This document shows, one piece after another, positions 16,601-24,976 of a stretch of DNA of 64,000 bases. Numbering within the stretch: position 1 is the first letter of the stretch; each line of letters opens with the position of its first letter. The position numbers and the translations under genes were made by a program. The notes beneath the pieces were generated by a model. It had not been told where the DNA came from. It made no database searches and saw only the letters and a program-made list of their open reading frames with translations. Source of the DNA: Desulfosarcina widdelii (lineage in GTDB: Bacteria; Desulfobacterota; Desulfobacteria; Desulfobacterales; Desulfosarcinaceae); the NCBI RefSeq assembly GCF_009688965.1, contig NZ_AP021875.1, forward strand, positions 558,001 to 622,000, read 5' to 3'.

Positions 16601-16924
16601 TTATAATAATTGTCGTTGCCGCATTACTTCTCGCAAGCTTCTGCGGCCGTCGATTACCCCATAAATCAGCACGATTTTTCCGATAACTTGGTAAGTAATC
16701 CGGTAGTTTTTAAATATAATTTGGCGACACAGAAAATTGGAAAGGCTTTGTAGTTCTTCGGGGACATGACCGCGTTCGGGATCTTCCCTCAAGGTTTTGC
16801 AGACTTCCGTGATATCTGCCACCAATTGTGCAGCAGTAGCAGGTTTCCCCGATGACTTAATGTAGTGTTGAATTTTTAATAGATCCTGCCGGGCACCCGT
16901 TGTGAACTCTATACTGAACTTCAT
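16601..16924 (-). CDS. RelE/ParE-superfamily toxin
   Basis: A 107-residue protein with the RelE/ParE fold order: an N-terminal strand (KFSIEFTTGARQDLLKIQHY), helices with CKTLREDPERGHVPEELQ, then strands IIFKNYRITYQVIGKIVLIY and the end GRRSLREVMRQR. It is longer than most RelE toxins at the C-terminus. Its start codon touches the end of the upstream Phd-type antitoxin gene. It may inhibit translation or gyrase depending on subgroup, which I cannot tell from the sequence. Confidence 0.8.
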   Translation of the reverse strand: MKFSIEFTTGARQDLLKIQHYIKSSGKPATAAQLVADITEVCKTLREDPERGHVPEELQSLSNFLCRQIIFKNYRITYQVIGKIVLIYGVIDGRRSLREVMRQRQLL

Positions 16925-17208
16925 TAACGGGCGGCCTCGCCAGCGAGCGTTTTCAGTTCATCGAGCATATCACCGGCAGAAATGGTTCTTCCTTTTTTTA
17001 GATCATCCTGACCTTGAGCGATCATTTTTAATAGTGCAAGCGCTTCCTGAGTCCGTTCATATTCGGTGATATCCTGGATGACGGCCTTGGCCTCTCCGCG
17101 CTGCGTAATAATCATTGTGCCATGGGTTTCGTTTAATTGCTTGATTATATTGGCAGCATTAGCCTTAAAGAAACTGATTGGTTTAATAGATTTGCTGAGT
17201 TGCATCAT
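16924..17208 (-). CDS. Phd/YefM-family antitoxin
   Basis: About 94 residues from the ATG at 17208 (ribosome site AAGGACCG). It has a typical N-terminal DNA-binding part (SKSIKPISFFKANAANIIKQ) and a strand pair with MIITQRGEAKAVIQD, then a helical linker and C-terminal arm. It precedes and touches the RelE/ParE-like toxin gene. The longer frame to 17238 is less likely because the ribosome site sits inside it. It should repress its own operon and bind the toxin. Confidence 0.82.
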   Translation of the reverse strand: MMQLSKSIKPISFFKANAANIIKQLNETHGTMIITQRGEAKAVIQDITEYERTQEALALLKMIAQGQDDLKKGRTISAGDMLDELKTLAGEAAR

Positions 17209-17250
17209 CGGTCCTTTTTTGGATTTCAAATGGTTCAAATTTAGTTCAAA

Positions 17251-17433
17251 TTAGACATTTTTTACCGATGCGTCAACCTTTAATCCTACGCCGACAGCAC
17301 CCCGAATTTCCTTCGCGTCGTTCTGGATTATGAAGCAAATCCGGTCATAGATCCGGTCAGCCTCGACCTCGGAGAGCCAACCAAACAGCGCTGGCTCAAT
17401 TAAACAGGCTAGCAGCGGCCCTATTTCAGCCAT
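17251..17433 (-). CDS. Short hypothetical reading frame
   Basis: Sixty residues from an ATG at 17433 (or 66 from 17451), mixed hydrophobic with Cys residues (GPLLACLIEPALFGWLSEVE). No ribosome site or family is clear. It lies just upstream of the Phd/RelE pair on the same strand and could be a leftover of an older gene. Reported with low confidence. Confidence 0.25.
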   Translation of the reverse strand: MAEIGPLLACLIEPALFGWLSEVEADRIYDRICFIIQNDAKEIRGAVGVGLKVDASVKNV

Positions 17434-17509
17434 GCAATCATTTTTTTGCAATCTGATCTTCCACGTTCTTCCCTTCCCGATTAACCTTCAGCGGGAGGCT
17501 TGCTTTTCG

Positions 17510-17705
17510 TTAGCGCCCACGCTTTATTCGATAGGTCAGTACTTTGCATTCCGGACATTGACCGGCAGGAACCTTTCCCACGGCATCAACCAGCATGTTC
17601 AAATCCTCGGTAGATGTTTGGGCGCCGGCATATGAATCCGGCCGAGTCATACAGGAAATCGTGTAATCCCAGGTCGATTCCAACCAATGGAGTCTTGCAA
17701 GCCTT
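17510..17705 (-). pseudogene. Remnant of a small CPxC protein
   Basis: A frame ending at TAA 17510-17512 is open back to about 17705 with clear protein character: LHWLESTWDYTISCMTRPDS, then DLNMLVDAVGKVPAGQCPEC. The only ATG inside is at 17650, which would give 46 residues without a ribosome site. It probably is the 3' part of a gene whose start has been lost, with a single CPEC knuckle near the end. The family is unknown. Confidence 0.35.
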
Positions 17706-18031
17706 GCTTAAATAAACGGAGGTTACAAATTATTGCTGGGTCGGATAGATCAGATGAGGCTAGGAGCGGGCTGGATAGAGAGTGGGAAGCAACAGAGCAG
17801 GAAGGGTAGGGGGAGATCTGTGGTATGTTATTGTAATGTTAATGAGGTATAGAGAAACAGGGCTGATTGTACATAGCAGCTATCTTAACCTGGCCTATAG
17901 TAAAGGTTTGTTATGATAAACAAAAAGAGAACCGGCCATGAACACATCTTTGATGGACATGAATATGCACCGGTTCTCAGCAGGTGGAGGAGGTGCCTGG
18001 ATGGCTTGCCCTCAACTATAATTTAATTATC
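17706..18031. other. Intergenic 326 bases with an inverted repeat
   Basis: No gene was found. GAGAACCGG (17927-17935) and CCGGTTCTC (17970-17978) are perfect inverted 9-mers around 34 bases. The arrangement suits a terminator-like or structured RNA behind the decayed glutamate dehydrogenase gene, or a short insertion remnant. The part from 17750 to 17830 is purine-rich without other structure. Confidence 0.35.
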
Positions 18032-18420
18032 CTACCCAATCCCCTGATAGAGCATGACATCCACCACTTTGAAAAAACCGGCGATGTTGGTCCCGTTCAT
18101 GTGGTTGCCCAATGTCCCGTACTGCTCGGCTGCTGCTACAGCTGGTCTGGTGGATGTTCTTCCGGATAGTCTGCAACCGGATATCCACCTCTTCTGGCGT
18201 CTATGACAACCGCATGGAATTCTGGGTCATATCCAATCCCGATACCGATGCCAGCCCGCGTTGGCCGACTTGCCTGAAATTTAGAGCAGATTGTCTTCGA
18301 TGAAAAGATAGATCCCCTCGGGCACAGTGGGCATGTTGGCCTCCTCGCTGACCAGATATACCCTTTTGTTGATAAGGTTCTGGGCGTCTTCTGCCACCCT
18401 TTTATTAAGTGGTTGGATTT
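18032..18420 (-). pseudogene. gdhA: NADP-type glutamate dehydrogenase, C-terminal remnant
   Basis: Pieces in different minus-strand frames line up in the order of hexameric glutamate dehydrogenase: VSEEANMPTVPEGIYLFIED, then SGKSANAGW, then EVDIRLQTIRKNIHQT, then GNHMNGTNIAGFFKVVDVML and a stop at 18032-18034. In the living enzyme these are the ANMPTTPEA, GKAANAGGV, EVD...IMKNIH and GANIAGFxKVADAM segments of the C-terminal domain. In-frame stops and several shifts show advanced decay. The 5' two-thirds of the gene are gone. It marks the right edge of the scrambled region. Confidence 0.8.
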
Positions 18421-18550
18421 AATAACATCACACTTTGATAAATTATTAATATAGATACCATCTCAAATATATCAATTTAAAAACATGCATCCTTTATTAT
18501 CGAAGTGATATTAAGCAGTTACATGCCCATTTATTTTTTTCAAATAATAG

Positions 18551-18590
18551 TTGACATACTCTTTGGATCCATGTATCCTTGGATCCAAAA
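18551..18590 (+). promoter_or_regulatory. Promoter and operator of first catabolic operon
   Basis: TTGACA (18551-18556), 17 bases, TATCCT (18574-18579). The 14-base near-palindrome GGATCCATGTATCC (18565-18578) covers the -10 box, and a further GGATCC lies at 18581-18586 (TTGGATCC...GGATCCAA). The same -35, spacing and 14-mer recur at 40901-40928. Operator placement over the -10 suggests repression, most likely by the GntR/FCD protein encoded at 43.9 kb. Confidence 0.75.
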
Positions 18591-18651
18591 AGGTAGAAAT
18601 ATACAATCCCAAAATATTTAAAGTGTCTTTCAAGAAAAAAGGAATTAGGTC

Positions 18652-19362
18652 ATGTTTATTGATGAAGAAAGTTGTTTGGGGTGTGGGCAGTGCGTTCCAT
18701 ATTGCCCGGTTGGTGCAATAAATTTGGATGAAGATTGTGCAAGTATTGACATTGATGAATGCGTCGAGTGTTGCAACTGCCAGAGATGGGCAGAGTGCCC
18801 GGCAGATGCAATAATTCAAGACGAATTGAGCTGGCCGCGAACGATCCGAAAAGCGTTGAGTGATGAAATGGCTGTTTCTGAGTCCACTGGAATAACAGGG
18901 CGAGGAACTGAAGAAATGAAGACCAACGACGTTACCGGACGGATTCAGCCTGGAATGGTCGCTGTGGCTATAGAAGTAGGACGGCCTGCGTTGGGGACAA
19001 GGATTGCCCAGGTTGAGAAAATAGCAATGGCTGTTGCAAAGCTTGGAATACAATTTGAGGAACAAAACCCGGTTACTTCTCTTATATCAGATCCAAACAC
19101 TGGGCTATTTAAAAAAGAAGTATTAAACGAAAAGGTATTGTCAGCAATTTTAGAATTTGTAGCTCGGTTGGACCAACTGCCAGATATTCTCAGAGCGCTT
19201 GAAGATGTTTCAAAACAAATAGACACTGTATTCAGTCTCGATGTGGCAACACCTTTAAATGATGACGGGTCAGTTCCAACTGATCCTTACATTAAAGGAA
19301 AAAATATTTGGGTTGCGCCAAATGGTAAAACGAATATCGGAATTGGGCGGGTTTCCTTATAG
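18652..19362 (+). CDS. Two-[4Fe-4S] ferredoxin domain fused to an unrecognised domain
   Basis: A 236-residue protein. Residues 1-65 form a bacterial ferredoxin domain with CLGCGQCVPYCPVGAI and a second, altered cluster CVECCNCQRWAECPADAI, in which the spacing is enlarged. After a linker, residues 95-236 form a domain I do not recognise (IQPGMVAVAIEVGRPALGTR, then VAPNGKTNIGIGRVSL at the end). It is the first gene behind the GGATCC-type promoter and is followed 12 bases later by a Cys-rich partner. It likely passes electrons to or from that partner or an enzyme of the island. Confidence 0.6.
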   Translation: MFIDEESCLGCGQCVPYCPVGAINLDEDCASIDIDECVECCNCQRWAECPADAIIQDELSWPRTIRKALSDEMAVSESTGITGRGTEEMKTNDVTGRIQPGMVAVAIEVGRPALGTRIAQVEKIAMAVAKLGIQFEEQNPVTSLISDPNTGLFKKEVLNEKVLSAILEFVARLDQLPDILRALEDVSKQIDTVFSLDVATPLNDDGSVPTDPYIKGKNIWVAPNGKTNIGIGRVSL

Positions 19363-19374
19363 GAGGATGGACAA

Positions 19375-20001
19375 ATGACACACACCCTACATAGAATGGG
19401 AAGTAATGATTCTTTGAAAAATGATTTTGTACTGCTTGCGATGCCTGCAAAAAATACCAATGAAAAAGGATCGGCAAAAAAACTGAACCGGCTTTTAGAG
19501 ATGGCGGTAGAGCATGGCGCCATTAAAATTGGCAACGCCAGCAAAGGCAACGAAACAATGCAGGGCGGAAAAGAAAAAGTTGTAAAAAATGTTAGTGACG
19601 GTAACTGTGTACACGCAGTGTTTGACGATCCGGCTTTGTTGACCAATATGTTAAAAGATCTGAAGGAAGAAGATTTGGGTATTTCCGTGGTCGTTTCCGG
19701 TTTGTTCGAGCACGTCGGAAAATGTTGCAATGAAGCAGGGTTGAGGCCGCATACCATAAATCAGTCCCTTGGCCGGTGGGGAAAAACAGAAAGATTGCCG
19801 TCTGATGACGTGCTTGAACTGAACACGATGTGTGGGCACGGTATGGTGTCGGTGGGCCTAATAAACGATGTCGCCACGCAGATCAAGGATGGACGCTCCA
19901 CTCCTGAAGAAGCAGCCGAGACGCTTTTTGCGCCATGCGTGTGTGGAATTTTCAATACTAAACGCGCAGCAAGTTTACTCAGAGCCATGGTTTCTAAGTG
20001 A
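19375..20001 (+). CDS. Unrecognised Cys-motif protein paired with the ferredoxin-domain protein
   Basis: A 208-residue protein with no family I can name. The C-terminal half holds conserved-looking Cys clusters: EHVGKCCNEAG near residue 125, TMCGHGMVSVGL near 160 and FAPCVCGIFNTKR near 190. These look like ligands for a metal or Fe-S site. It starts 12 bases after the ferredoxin gene with ribosome site AGGAGGA, so the two are certainly co-transcribed and probably form a complex. The MCGHG stretch recalls proline racemases, but the rest does not match them. Confidence 0.5.
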   Translation: MTHTLHRMGSNDSLKNDFVLLAMPAKNTNEKGSAKKLNRLLEMAVEHGAIKIGNASKGNETMQGGKEKVVKNVSDGNCVHAVFDDPALLTNMLKDLKEEDLGISVVVSGLFEHVGKCCNEAGLRPHTINQSLGRWGKTERLPSDDVLELNTMCGHGMVSVGLINDVATQIKDGRSTPEEAAETLFAPCVCGIFNTKRAASLLRAMVSK

Positions 20002-20089
20002 TGCAGTAGCTTAATTATTTGGGTTCGCAGGACCAATAGAAACGGGCGTCTTCAATAAAGGACTGAAAAGAGTTCAAAGTGAGGGGAAA

Positions 20090-21001
20090 ATGAAAAAAAT
20101 TGGATTTATTGGCCTTGGCGCCATGGGCAATCATATGGCTCGCAACCTGACAAAAAAAGGTTTCGCGGTCACAGTGTATGACCTGAATCCTGAAGCGGTC
20201 CAGTCGCTGGTTAACGCAGGGGCTAAAGCTGCGGAAAGTTGTGCCGCTGCCGCCCAAAATGCAGATATCGTGATTACCGTGCTACCAGCCGATCGACACA
20301 TGAAGGCGGTAATGATGAACGATAATGGTGTATTCCAAGGAGCTTCTCCAGGGACGACCATTATCGATATGACAACGCTGTCCCCACACACATCGATTGA
20401 AGTGGCGGCGGAAGCCCAAAAGCGCGGGTTGTTTTTTTTAGATGCGCCGGTTTCAGGGGGTACCATTGGTGCTGAAAAAGGAACCCTAACAATCATGGTC
20501 GGTGGGGAGAAGCAACTATTTGAGCAGGTTCGCGATGTCCTTGAAGCTATGGGGAAGACGATCTATCACGTCGGAGGTATCGGAATCGGCGAAACGGTCA
20601 AGATGGTCAACCAGATTTTGGTCGCTTGTAATATGCTGGCGATCTCGGAGGCATTCGTTCTAGGTGTAAAATTGGGTGCGGATCCCGACACCCTTCTAAA
20701 CGTAATCAAAGTCAGTGCCGGCAACTCTTTCCTCATCGAGCACAGGCTGCCGAACTATGTCTTTCCTGGAGATTTTGAACAGCCTGGTTTCGCCCTGGAC
20801 CTCCTGCGCAAAGATGTAGGCATTGCAATGGACAGTGCAAGGGAAGAAAAAGTCGCTATTTCTCTTACCTCCATCGTATACCAGATGCTAACTCAGGCTA
20901 GCTCTGCAGGGTTTGGCAACATGGATATGTCCTCAGTTATCAAAGTCGTAGAATCGTCCGCTGGCGTTTCTGTCAGAAAGACCACCAAAACTGAGGATTG
21001 A
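20090..21001 (+). CDS. 3-hydroxyisobutyrate dehydrogenase family oxidoreductase
   Basis: A 303-residue beta-hydroxyacid dehydrogenase. It has an N-terminal NAD(P) site GLGAMGNHMARNL, a substrate loop DAPVSGGTIGAEKGTL and the catalytic Lys in KMVNQ (about residue 170). The family reversibly interconverts a beta-hydroxy acid and its semialdehyde; members include tartronate-semialdehyde, succinate-semialdehyde and sulfolactaldehyde reductases. Near-identical motifs alone do not fix the substrate. It is the third gene of the first operon, 88 bases after the Cys-motif gene, and a second family member occurs at 42.3 kb. Confidence 0.88.
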   Translation: MKKIGFIGLGAMGNHMARNLTKKGFAVTVYDLNPEAVQSLVNAGAKAAESCAAAAQNADIVITVLPADRHMKAVMMNDNGVFQGASPGTTIIDMTTLSPHTSIEVAAEAQKRGLFFLDAPVSGGTIGAEKGTLTIMVGGEKQLFEQVRDVLEAMGKTIYHVGGIGIGETVKMVNQILVACNMLAISEAFVLGVKLGADPDTLLNVIKVSAGNSFLIEHRLPNYVFPGDFEQPGFALDLLRKDVGIAMDSAREEKVAISLTSIVYQMLTQASSAGFGNMDMSSVIKVVESSAGVSVRKTTKTED

Positions 21002-21018
21002 GCAGCGGTTGAAACTCA

Positions 21019-21168
21019 ATGATTGGCGATCGGTTTCATGGAAGAGGCGGACAGGGAGCGTTGGAGGAAAAATTAGCTGAAAAAATGAGCGATAATTCTA
21101 TTGGCACGATGGCTGAATTGATCAAGGCTGTCGAAATAATCCGGGAAAAATGGTGTGGCGTACAATGA
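21019..21168 (+). pseudogene. Short frame with the POR gamma-subunit N-terminal signature
   Basis: Forty-nine codons from ATG 21019 to TGA 21166. It starts with IGDRFHGRGGQGA, the hallmark N-terminus of the gamma subunit of pyruvate/2-oxoacid:ferredoxin oxidoreductases, and then switches to unrelated sequence (EKLAEKMSDNSIG). The remaining roughly 130 residues of a gamma subunit are missing. It sits upstream of the single-chain PFOR gene, so it may be a trace of a multi-subunit enzyme. It has no clear ribosome site. Confidence 0.45.
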
Positions 21169-21392
21169 TGAGGTGGCCCTAATCGTCGTATATTGTGTCG
21201 CAGCACCAATCGTGAATTCCAATAGTTAATGCCTTGTCTCGATAAGTATTTCTACCCAAAAAACAGAATTAATAAAAAGAAAATACTTTTATTTTCTGAA
21301 ATGGGTAAAGAAACAGTAAGAGAAATATCGATTTCAATGGAAGCAGGTTAGCACTGAGTTTATGTCGCACTATTCAATTCTACAATTGTAAA

Positions 21393-24300
21393 ATGGATTT
21401 TTTTATGAGAACAAGCAGAAAAAAGACAATGGACGGTAACACGGCCGCCGCATACGCGTCCTATGCATTTATAGATACCGCAATCATTTATCCGATTACA
21501 CCATCTTCCCCTATGGCTGAGTCAATCGACGAATGGGCCACTGCAGGCAAGAAAAATATTTTTGACCAGCAGGTAGAACTCAGGGAAATGCAATCCGAAG
21601 GAGGGGCCGCAGGAACACTCCATGGCTGTCTTCAAGGTGGTGCCTTGACCGCCACCTACACTGCTTCCCAGGGACTGCTGCTTATGATTCCCAATATGTA
21701 CAAGATTGCAGGCGAGCTATTGCCTGGGGTTTTTCATGTCAGCGCAAGATCCCTGGCATCCAACGCCCTGAGCATTTTTGGAGACCATCAGGACGTTATG
21801 GCTGCCAGGCAGACCGGTTTTTCACTCCTGGCATCCAGCAATGTCCAGCAATGTATGGACTTAGGGGCCGTCGCACACCTTGTTTCGATTGAATCCAGGA
21901 TTCCTACCCTTCACTTTTTTGATGGATTCAGAACTTCCCATGAGCTTCAAAAAATAGAAATGCTGGACTATGACAAACTTTCAGAAATGGTCGACCTGGA
22001 GGCCATCGCTCGATTTCGTTCCCGATCATTAAATCCAGACAACCCTTTGCTCCGAGGGACAACTCAAAATCCAGACGTTTTTTTCCAGACCCGAGAAGCC
22101 GTCAATAAGTTCTACGAGCCCCTGCCTGGGATTTTTCAAAAATACATGGACAGGATGAACGCTCTGACTGGAAGAAATTACAAGCTCTTTAACTATCATG
22201 GGTCCGAAACCGCTGAAAATGTCATCATCGCAATGGGGTCTGCCTGTGATGTGATCAGGGAAACAATTGAATACCTCAACCAAATGGGATCTGAATACGG
22301 GCTTTTGGAGGTTCACCTTTATCGGCCTTTTTCTATTCAACACTTGATTGATGCCCTTCCCAAAACAATCAAAAGATTGACCGTTCTGGACCGGACAAAG
22401 GAACCAGGAGCCCCGGGCGAACCCCTTTACCTGGATGTGAAAAGCGCCTTTTACGGTGGGAAAAATCCCCCCCTTATCCTGGGTGGCATATACGGACTTG
22501 CCTCCAAGGAATTCTCACCAGCTAACGTTAAAGAAGTCCTTGCAAACATGGATTCTGAAGACCCAAGGGATCAGTTTACCGTCGGGATTGTTGATGATGT
22601 CACCTTCAGATCTCTTCCTCCCTTTAAAGAGCCATTCAACCCCACTCCGAAGAACACCATCGCCTGTAAATTCTGGGGACTGGGGTCCGACGGAACTGTG
22701 GGAGCCAATAAGTCGGCCGTTAAAATCATTGGTGACCATACAGATAAATATGTGCAGGCCTATTTTGCATATGATTCGAAAAAATCAGGCGGCGTGACCA
22801 TCTCGCATCTCCGGTTCGGCGATACAAAGATTCGATCCTCCTACCAGATTACCAATGCGGATTTCATTGCCTGTCACAACCAGGCCTATGTTCATCAATA
22901 CGATCTTCTGGAGGGAATTAAACCGGGCGGAACGTTTCTTTTGAATTGTAACTGGTCTGAGGATGAACTGGAAAGAGAACTCCCCTCCGATTTAAAACAG
23001 ACCATTGCTGTTAAAAATATCAATTTTTACACCATCAATGCCGTGGACATTGCAAGGGAAATCGGGCTTGGCGGACGCATCAACATGGTCATGCAATCTG
23101 CATTTTTCAAACTCACCGGAGTCATACCCGTTGAGGATGCTGCAGACTATCTCAAAAAAGAAGTCGAAAAAAATTATGGCAGGAAGGGAAAAAAAGTCGT
23201 TGAGATGAATGGCCAGGCCATCGACCAGGGGATGAACGCATGCCTGAAAACAAATGTTCCGGCGTCATGGGAAGATGCAGCCAGTAACGGTGACTCCCAA
23301 GGAAATGATTTCCCCGAGTTTGTCGAAAAAATTCTGGTCCCGATGAACCGGCAGAAAGGCGACTCCCTTCCGGTCAGCGTCTTTAACGGAAATGAGGACG
23401 GAACCTATCCAACCGGAACGACAAAGTATGAAAAAAGAGCCATTTCTCTTTTCGTTGCCGACTGGAATCCGGATAATTGTATCCAGTGCAATCAGTGCGC
23501 CTTTGTTTGTCCCCATGGTGTGCTCAGGCCCATGCTGCTTTCTGATGAACAGGTTGAAAATGCCCCAATGAGCATGACAGCCACCAAGGCCTTGGGCAAG
23601 GGGTATGAGGGTAAATATTTCATGGGATTTTCAGCTCTTGACTGCACAGGCTGTGGAAACTGCGTAGATGTTTGCCCTGCAAAAGAGAAGGCTATTGAAT
23701 TGAAACCCCTTGCAGACAAACGAGACACATACGTGGAGCTCTGGAATTATGTCAAGGACATTGAACCACCTGAACTTAGCGACAAACAGATCTCTACGGT
23801 AAAAGGGAGCCAGTTTCTCAAACCGCTGATCGAATTTTCAGGTGCCTGTGCCGGTTGCGGCGAGACTCCGTACGCAAAGCTGATTACCCAGCTTTTCGGC
23901 GACCGGATGGTCGTTTCCAATTCTGCGGGCTGTGCAACAGTCTGGGGTGGATCGGCGCCATCGGTGCCCTACACCAAAAACAGTTGCGGTCATGGCCCTG
24001 CCTGGGGATTCTCACTTTTTGAAGACAATGCCGAATATGGATACGGAATGCATGTGGGCGCCAAAACAGTTCGCCGGGCATTGGAGTCAGACATCAGAAA
24101 GCTATTGGACAAAGGGGTCGATAAAACACTTGAATCGGCTATGAGAGAATGGCTTGAGGGGATGGATGAAACCGAAGGCTCAAGGGCCAGGGCCACGAAA
24201 CTGGCCACGGCATTAAAACCCTTTGAAAATGATTCACGTTTGGGCCGAATCGTCCAAAAAAGCCACCTTTTTGTCAAACACTCAAATTGGGTCTTTGGAG

Positions 24301-24932
24301 GAGACGGATGGGCCTATGACATTGGGTTCGGCGGCCTTGACCATGTCCTGGCATCCGGTGAGAATATCAATGTAATGGTATTTGACACCGAAGTTTATTC
24401 CAACACCGGCGGCCAGTCGTCCAAAGCAACCCCCACAGCAGCCATAGCAAAATTTGCATCATCTGGAAAACGAAGCAAGAAAAAAGACCTGGGCATGATG
24501 ATGATCAGTTACGGCTACGTGTATGTAGCCCAAGTGGCCATAGGTGCCGATAAAAGTCAGGCATTAAAAGCCATCCGGGAGGCAGAGGCCTATAATGGTC
24601 CCTCCCTGGTCATCGGCTATGCGCCCTGCGTGAACCACGGCATCAAATCTGGCATGGGATATTCCCAGCGTCAGGCAAAACGGGCCGTTGAAGCCGGTTA
24701 CTGGTCCCTTTACAGGTATAACCCCGGTATCAGGAAAAATGGAAAAAATCCGTTTATTCTTGATTCCAAGCCGCCTGTAGCGGATTTCGAGGAATTTCTC
24801 ATGAGCGAAGTTCGATATGCTTCCCTGATGCAGCAGTCTCCTGAAACGGCAAAGAAGTTATTTGTTAAGGCAAAAAATGATTCAATGGAACGGATCAAGA
24901 ACTATCAGCGCCTTAGTAACCAAATCCAATAA
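21393..24932 (+). CDS. nifJ: Single-chain pyruvate:ferredoxin (flavodoxin) oxidoreductase
   Basis: An 1179-residue protein of full family length. It opens with MDGNTAAAYASYAFIDTAII and YPITPSSPMAE (domain I). Then come the gamma-like domain (residues 430-620), a two-cluster ferredoxin domain (CIQCNQCAFVCPHG, CTGCGNCVDVCPAKE) and the thiamine-diphosphate domain (ACAGCGETPYAKL; GDGWAYDIGFGG; SNTGGQSSKATPTAA). It cleaves pyruvate with CoA to acetyl-CoA, CO2 and reduced ferredoxin. The ATG at 21405 is an equally good start, as neither has a strong ribosome site. Its place in the island suggests that the pathway ends in pyruvate or a related 2-oxo acid. Confidence 0.95.
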   Translation: MDFFMRTSRKKTMDGNTAAAYASYAFIDTAIIYPITPSSPMAESIDEWATAGKKNIFDQQVELREMQSEGGAAGTLHGCLQGGALTATYTASQGLLLMIPNMYKIAGELLPGVFHVSARSLASNALSIFGDHQDVMAARQTGFSLLASSNVQQCMDLGAVAHLVSIESRIPTLHFFDGFRTSHELQKIEMLDYDKLSEMVDLEAIARFRSRSLNPDNPLLRGTTQNPDVFFQTREAVNKFYEPLPGIFQKYMDRMNALTGRNYKLFNYHGSETAENVIIAMGSACDVIRETIEYLNQMGSEYGLLEVHLYRPFSIQHLIDALPKTIKRLTVLDRTKEPGAPGEPLYLDVKSAFYGGKNPPLILGGIYGLASKEFSPANVKEVLANMDSEDPRDQFTVGIVDDVTFRSLPPFKEPFNPTPKNTIACKFWGLGSDGTVGANKSAVKIIGDHTDKYVQAYFAYDSKKSGGVTISHLRFGDTKIRSSYQITNADFIACHNQAYVHQYDLLEGIKPGGTFLLNCNWSEDELERELPSDLKQTIAVKNINFYTINAVDIAREIGLGGRINMVMQSAFFKLTGVIPVEDAADYLKKEVEKNYGRKGKKVVEMNGQAIDQGMNACLKTNVPASWEDAASNGDSQGNDFPEFVEKILVPMNRQKGDSLPVSVFNGNEDGTYPTGTTKYEKRAISLFVADWNPDNCIQCNQCAFVCPHGVLRPMLLSDEQVENAPMSMTATKALGKGYEGKYFMGFSALDCTGCGNCVDVCPAKEKAIELKPLADKRDTYVELWNYVKDIEPPELSDKQISTVKGSQFLKPLIEFSGACAGCGETPYAKLITQLFGDRMVVSNSAGCATVWGGSAPSVPYTKNSCGHGPAWGFSLFEDNAEYGYGMHVGAKTVRRALESDIRKLLDKGVDKTLESAMREWLEGMDETEGSRARATKLATALKPFENDSRLGRIVQKSHLFVKHSNWVFGGDGWAYDIGFGGLDHVLASGENINVMVFDTEVYSNTGGQSSKATPTAAIAKFASSGKRSKKKDLGMMMISYGYVYVAQVAIGADKSQALKAIREAEAYNGPSLVIGYAPCVNHGIKSGMGYSQRQAKRAVEAGYWSLYRYNPGIRKNGKNPFILDSKPPVADFEEFLMSEVRYASLMQQSPETAKKLFVKAKNDSMERIKNYQRLSNQIQ

Positions 24933-24976
24933 CGGGGAAACTCAGAGGAACCCGAGGCAAAAAGGAGAACGTTCGC

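Noticed and set aside
17640..17710. TnpB (RuvC-I) fragment reading VGIDLGLHDFL on the minus strand
   Set aside because: Another minus-strand frame over the same bases has longer, better protein character running into a CPEC motif and a stop, so the GIDLG match is probably a shadow.
19375..20001. Proline/hydroxyproline racemase identity because of MCGHG
   Set aside because: Only that short motif matches; length (208 residues), the other Cys clusters and the rest of the sequence do not fit the racemase family.
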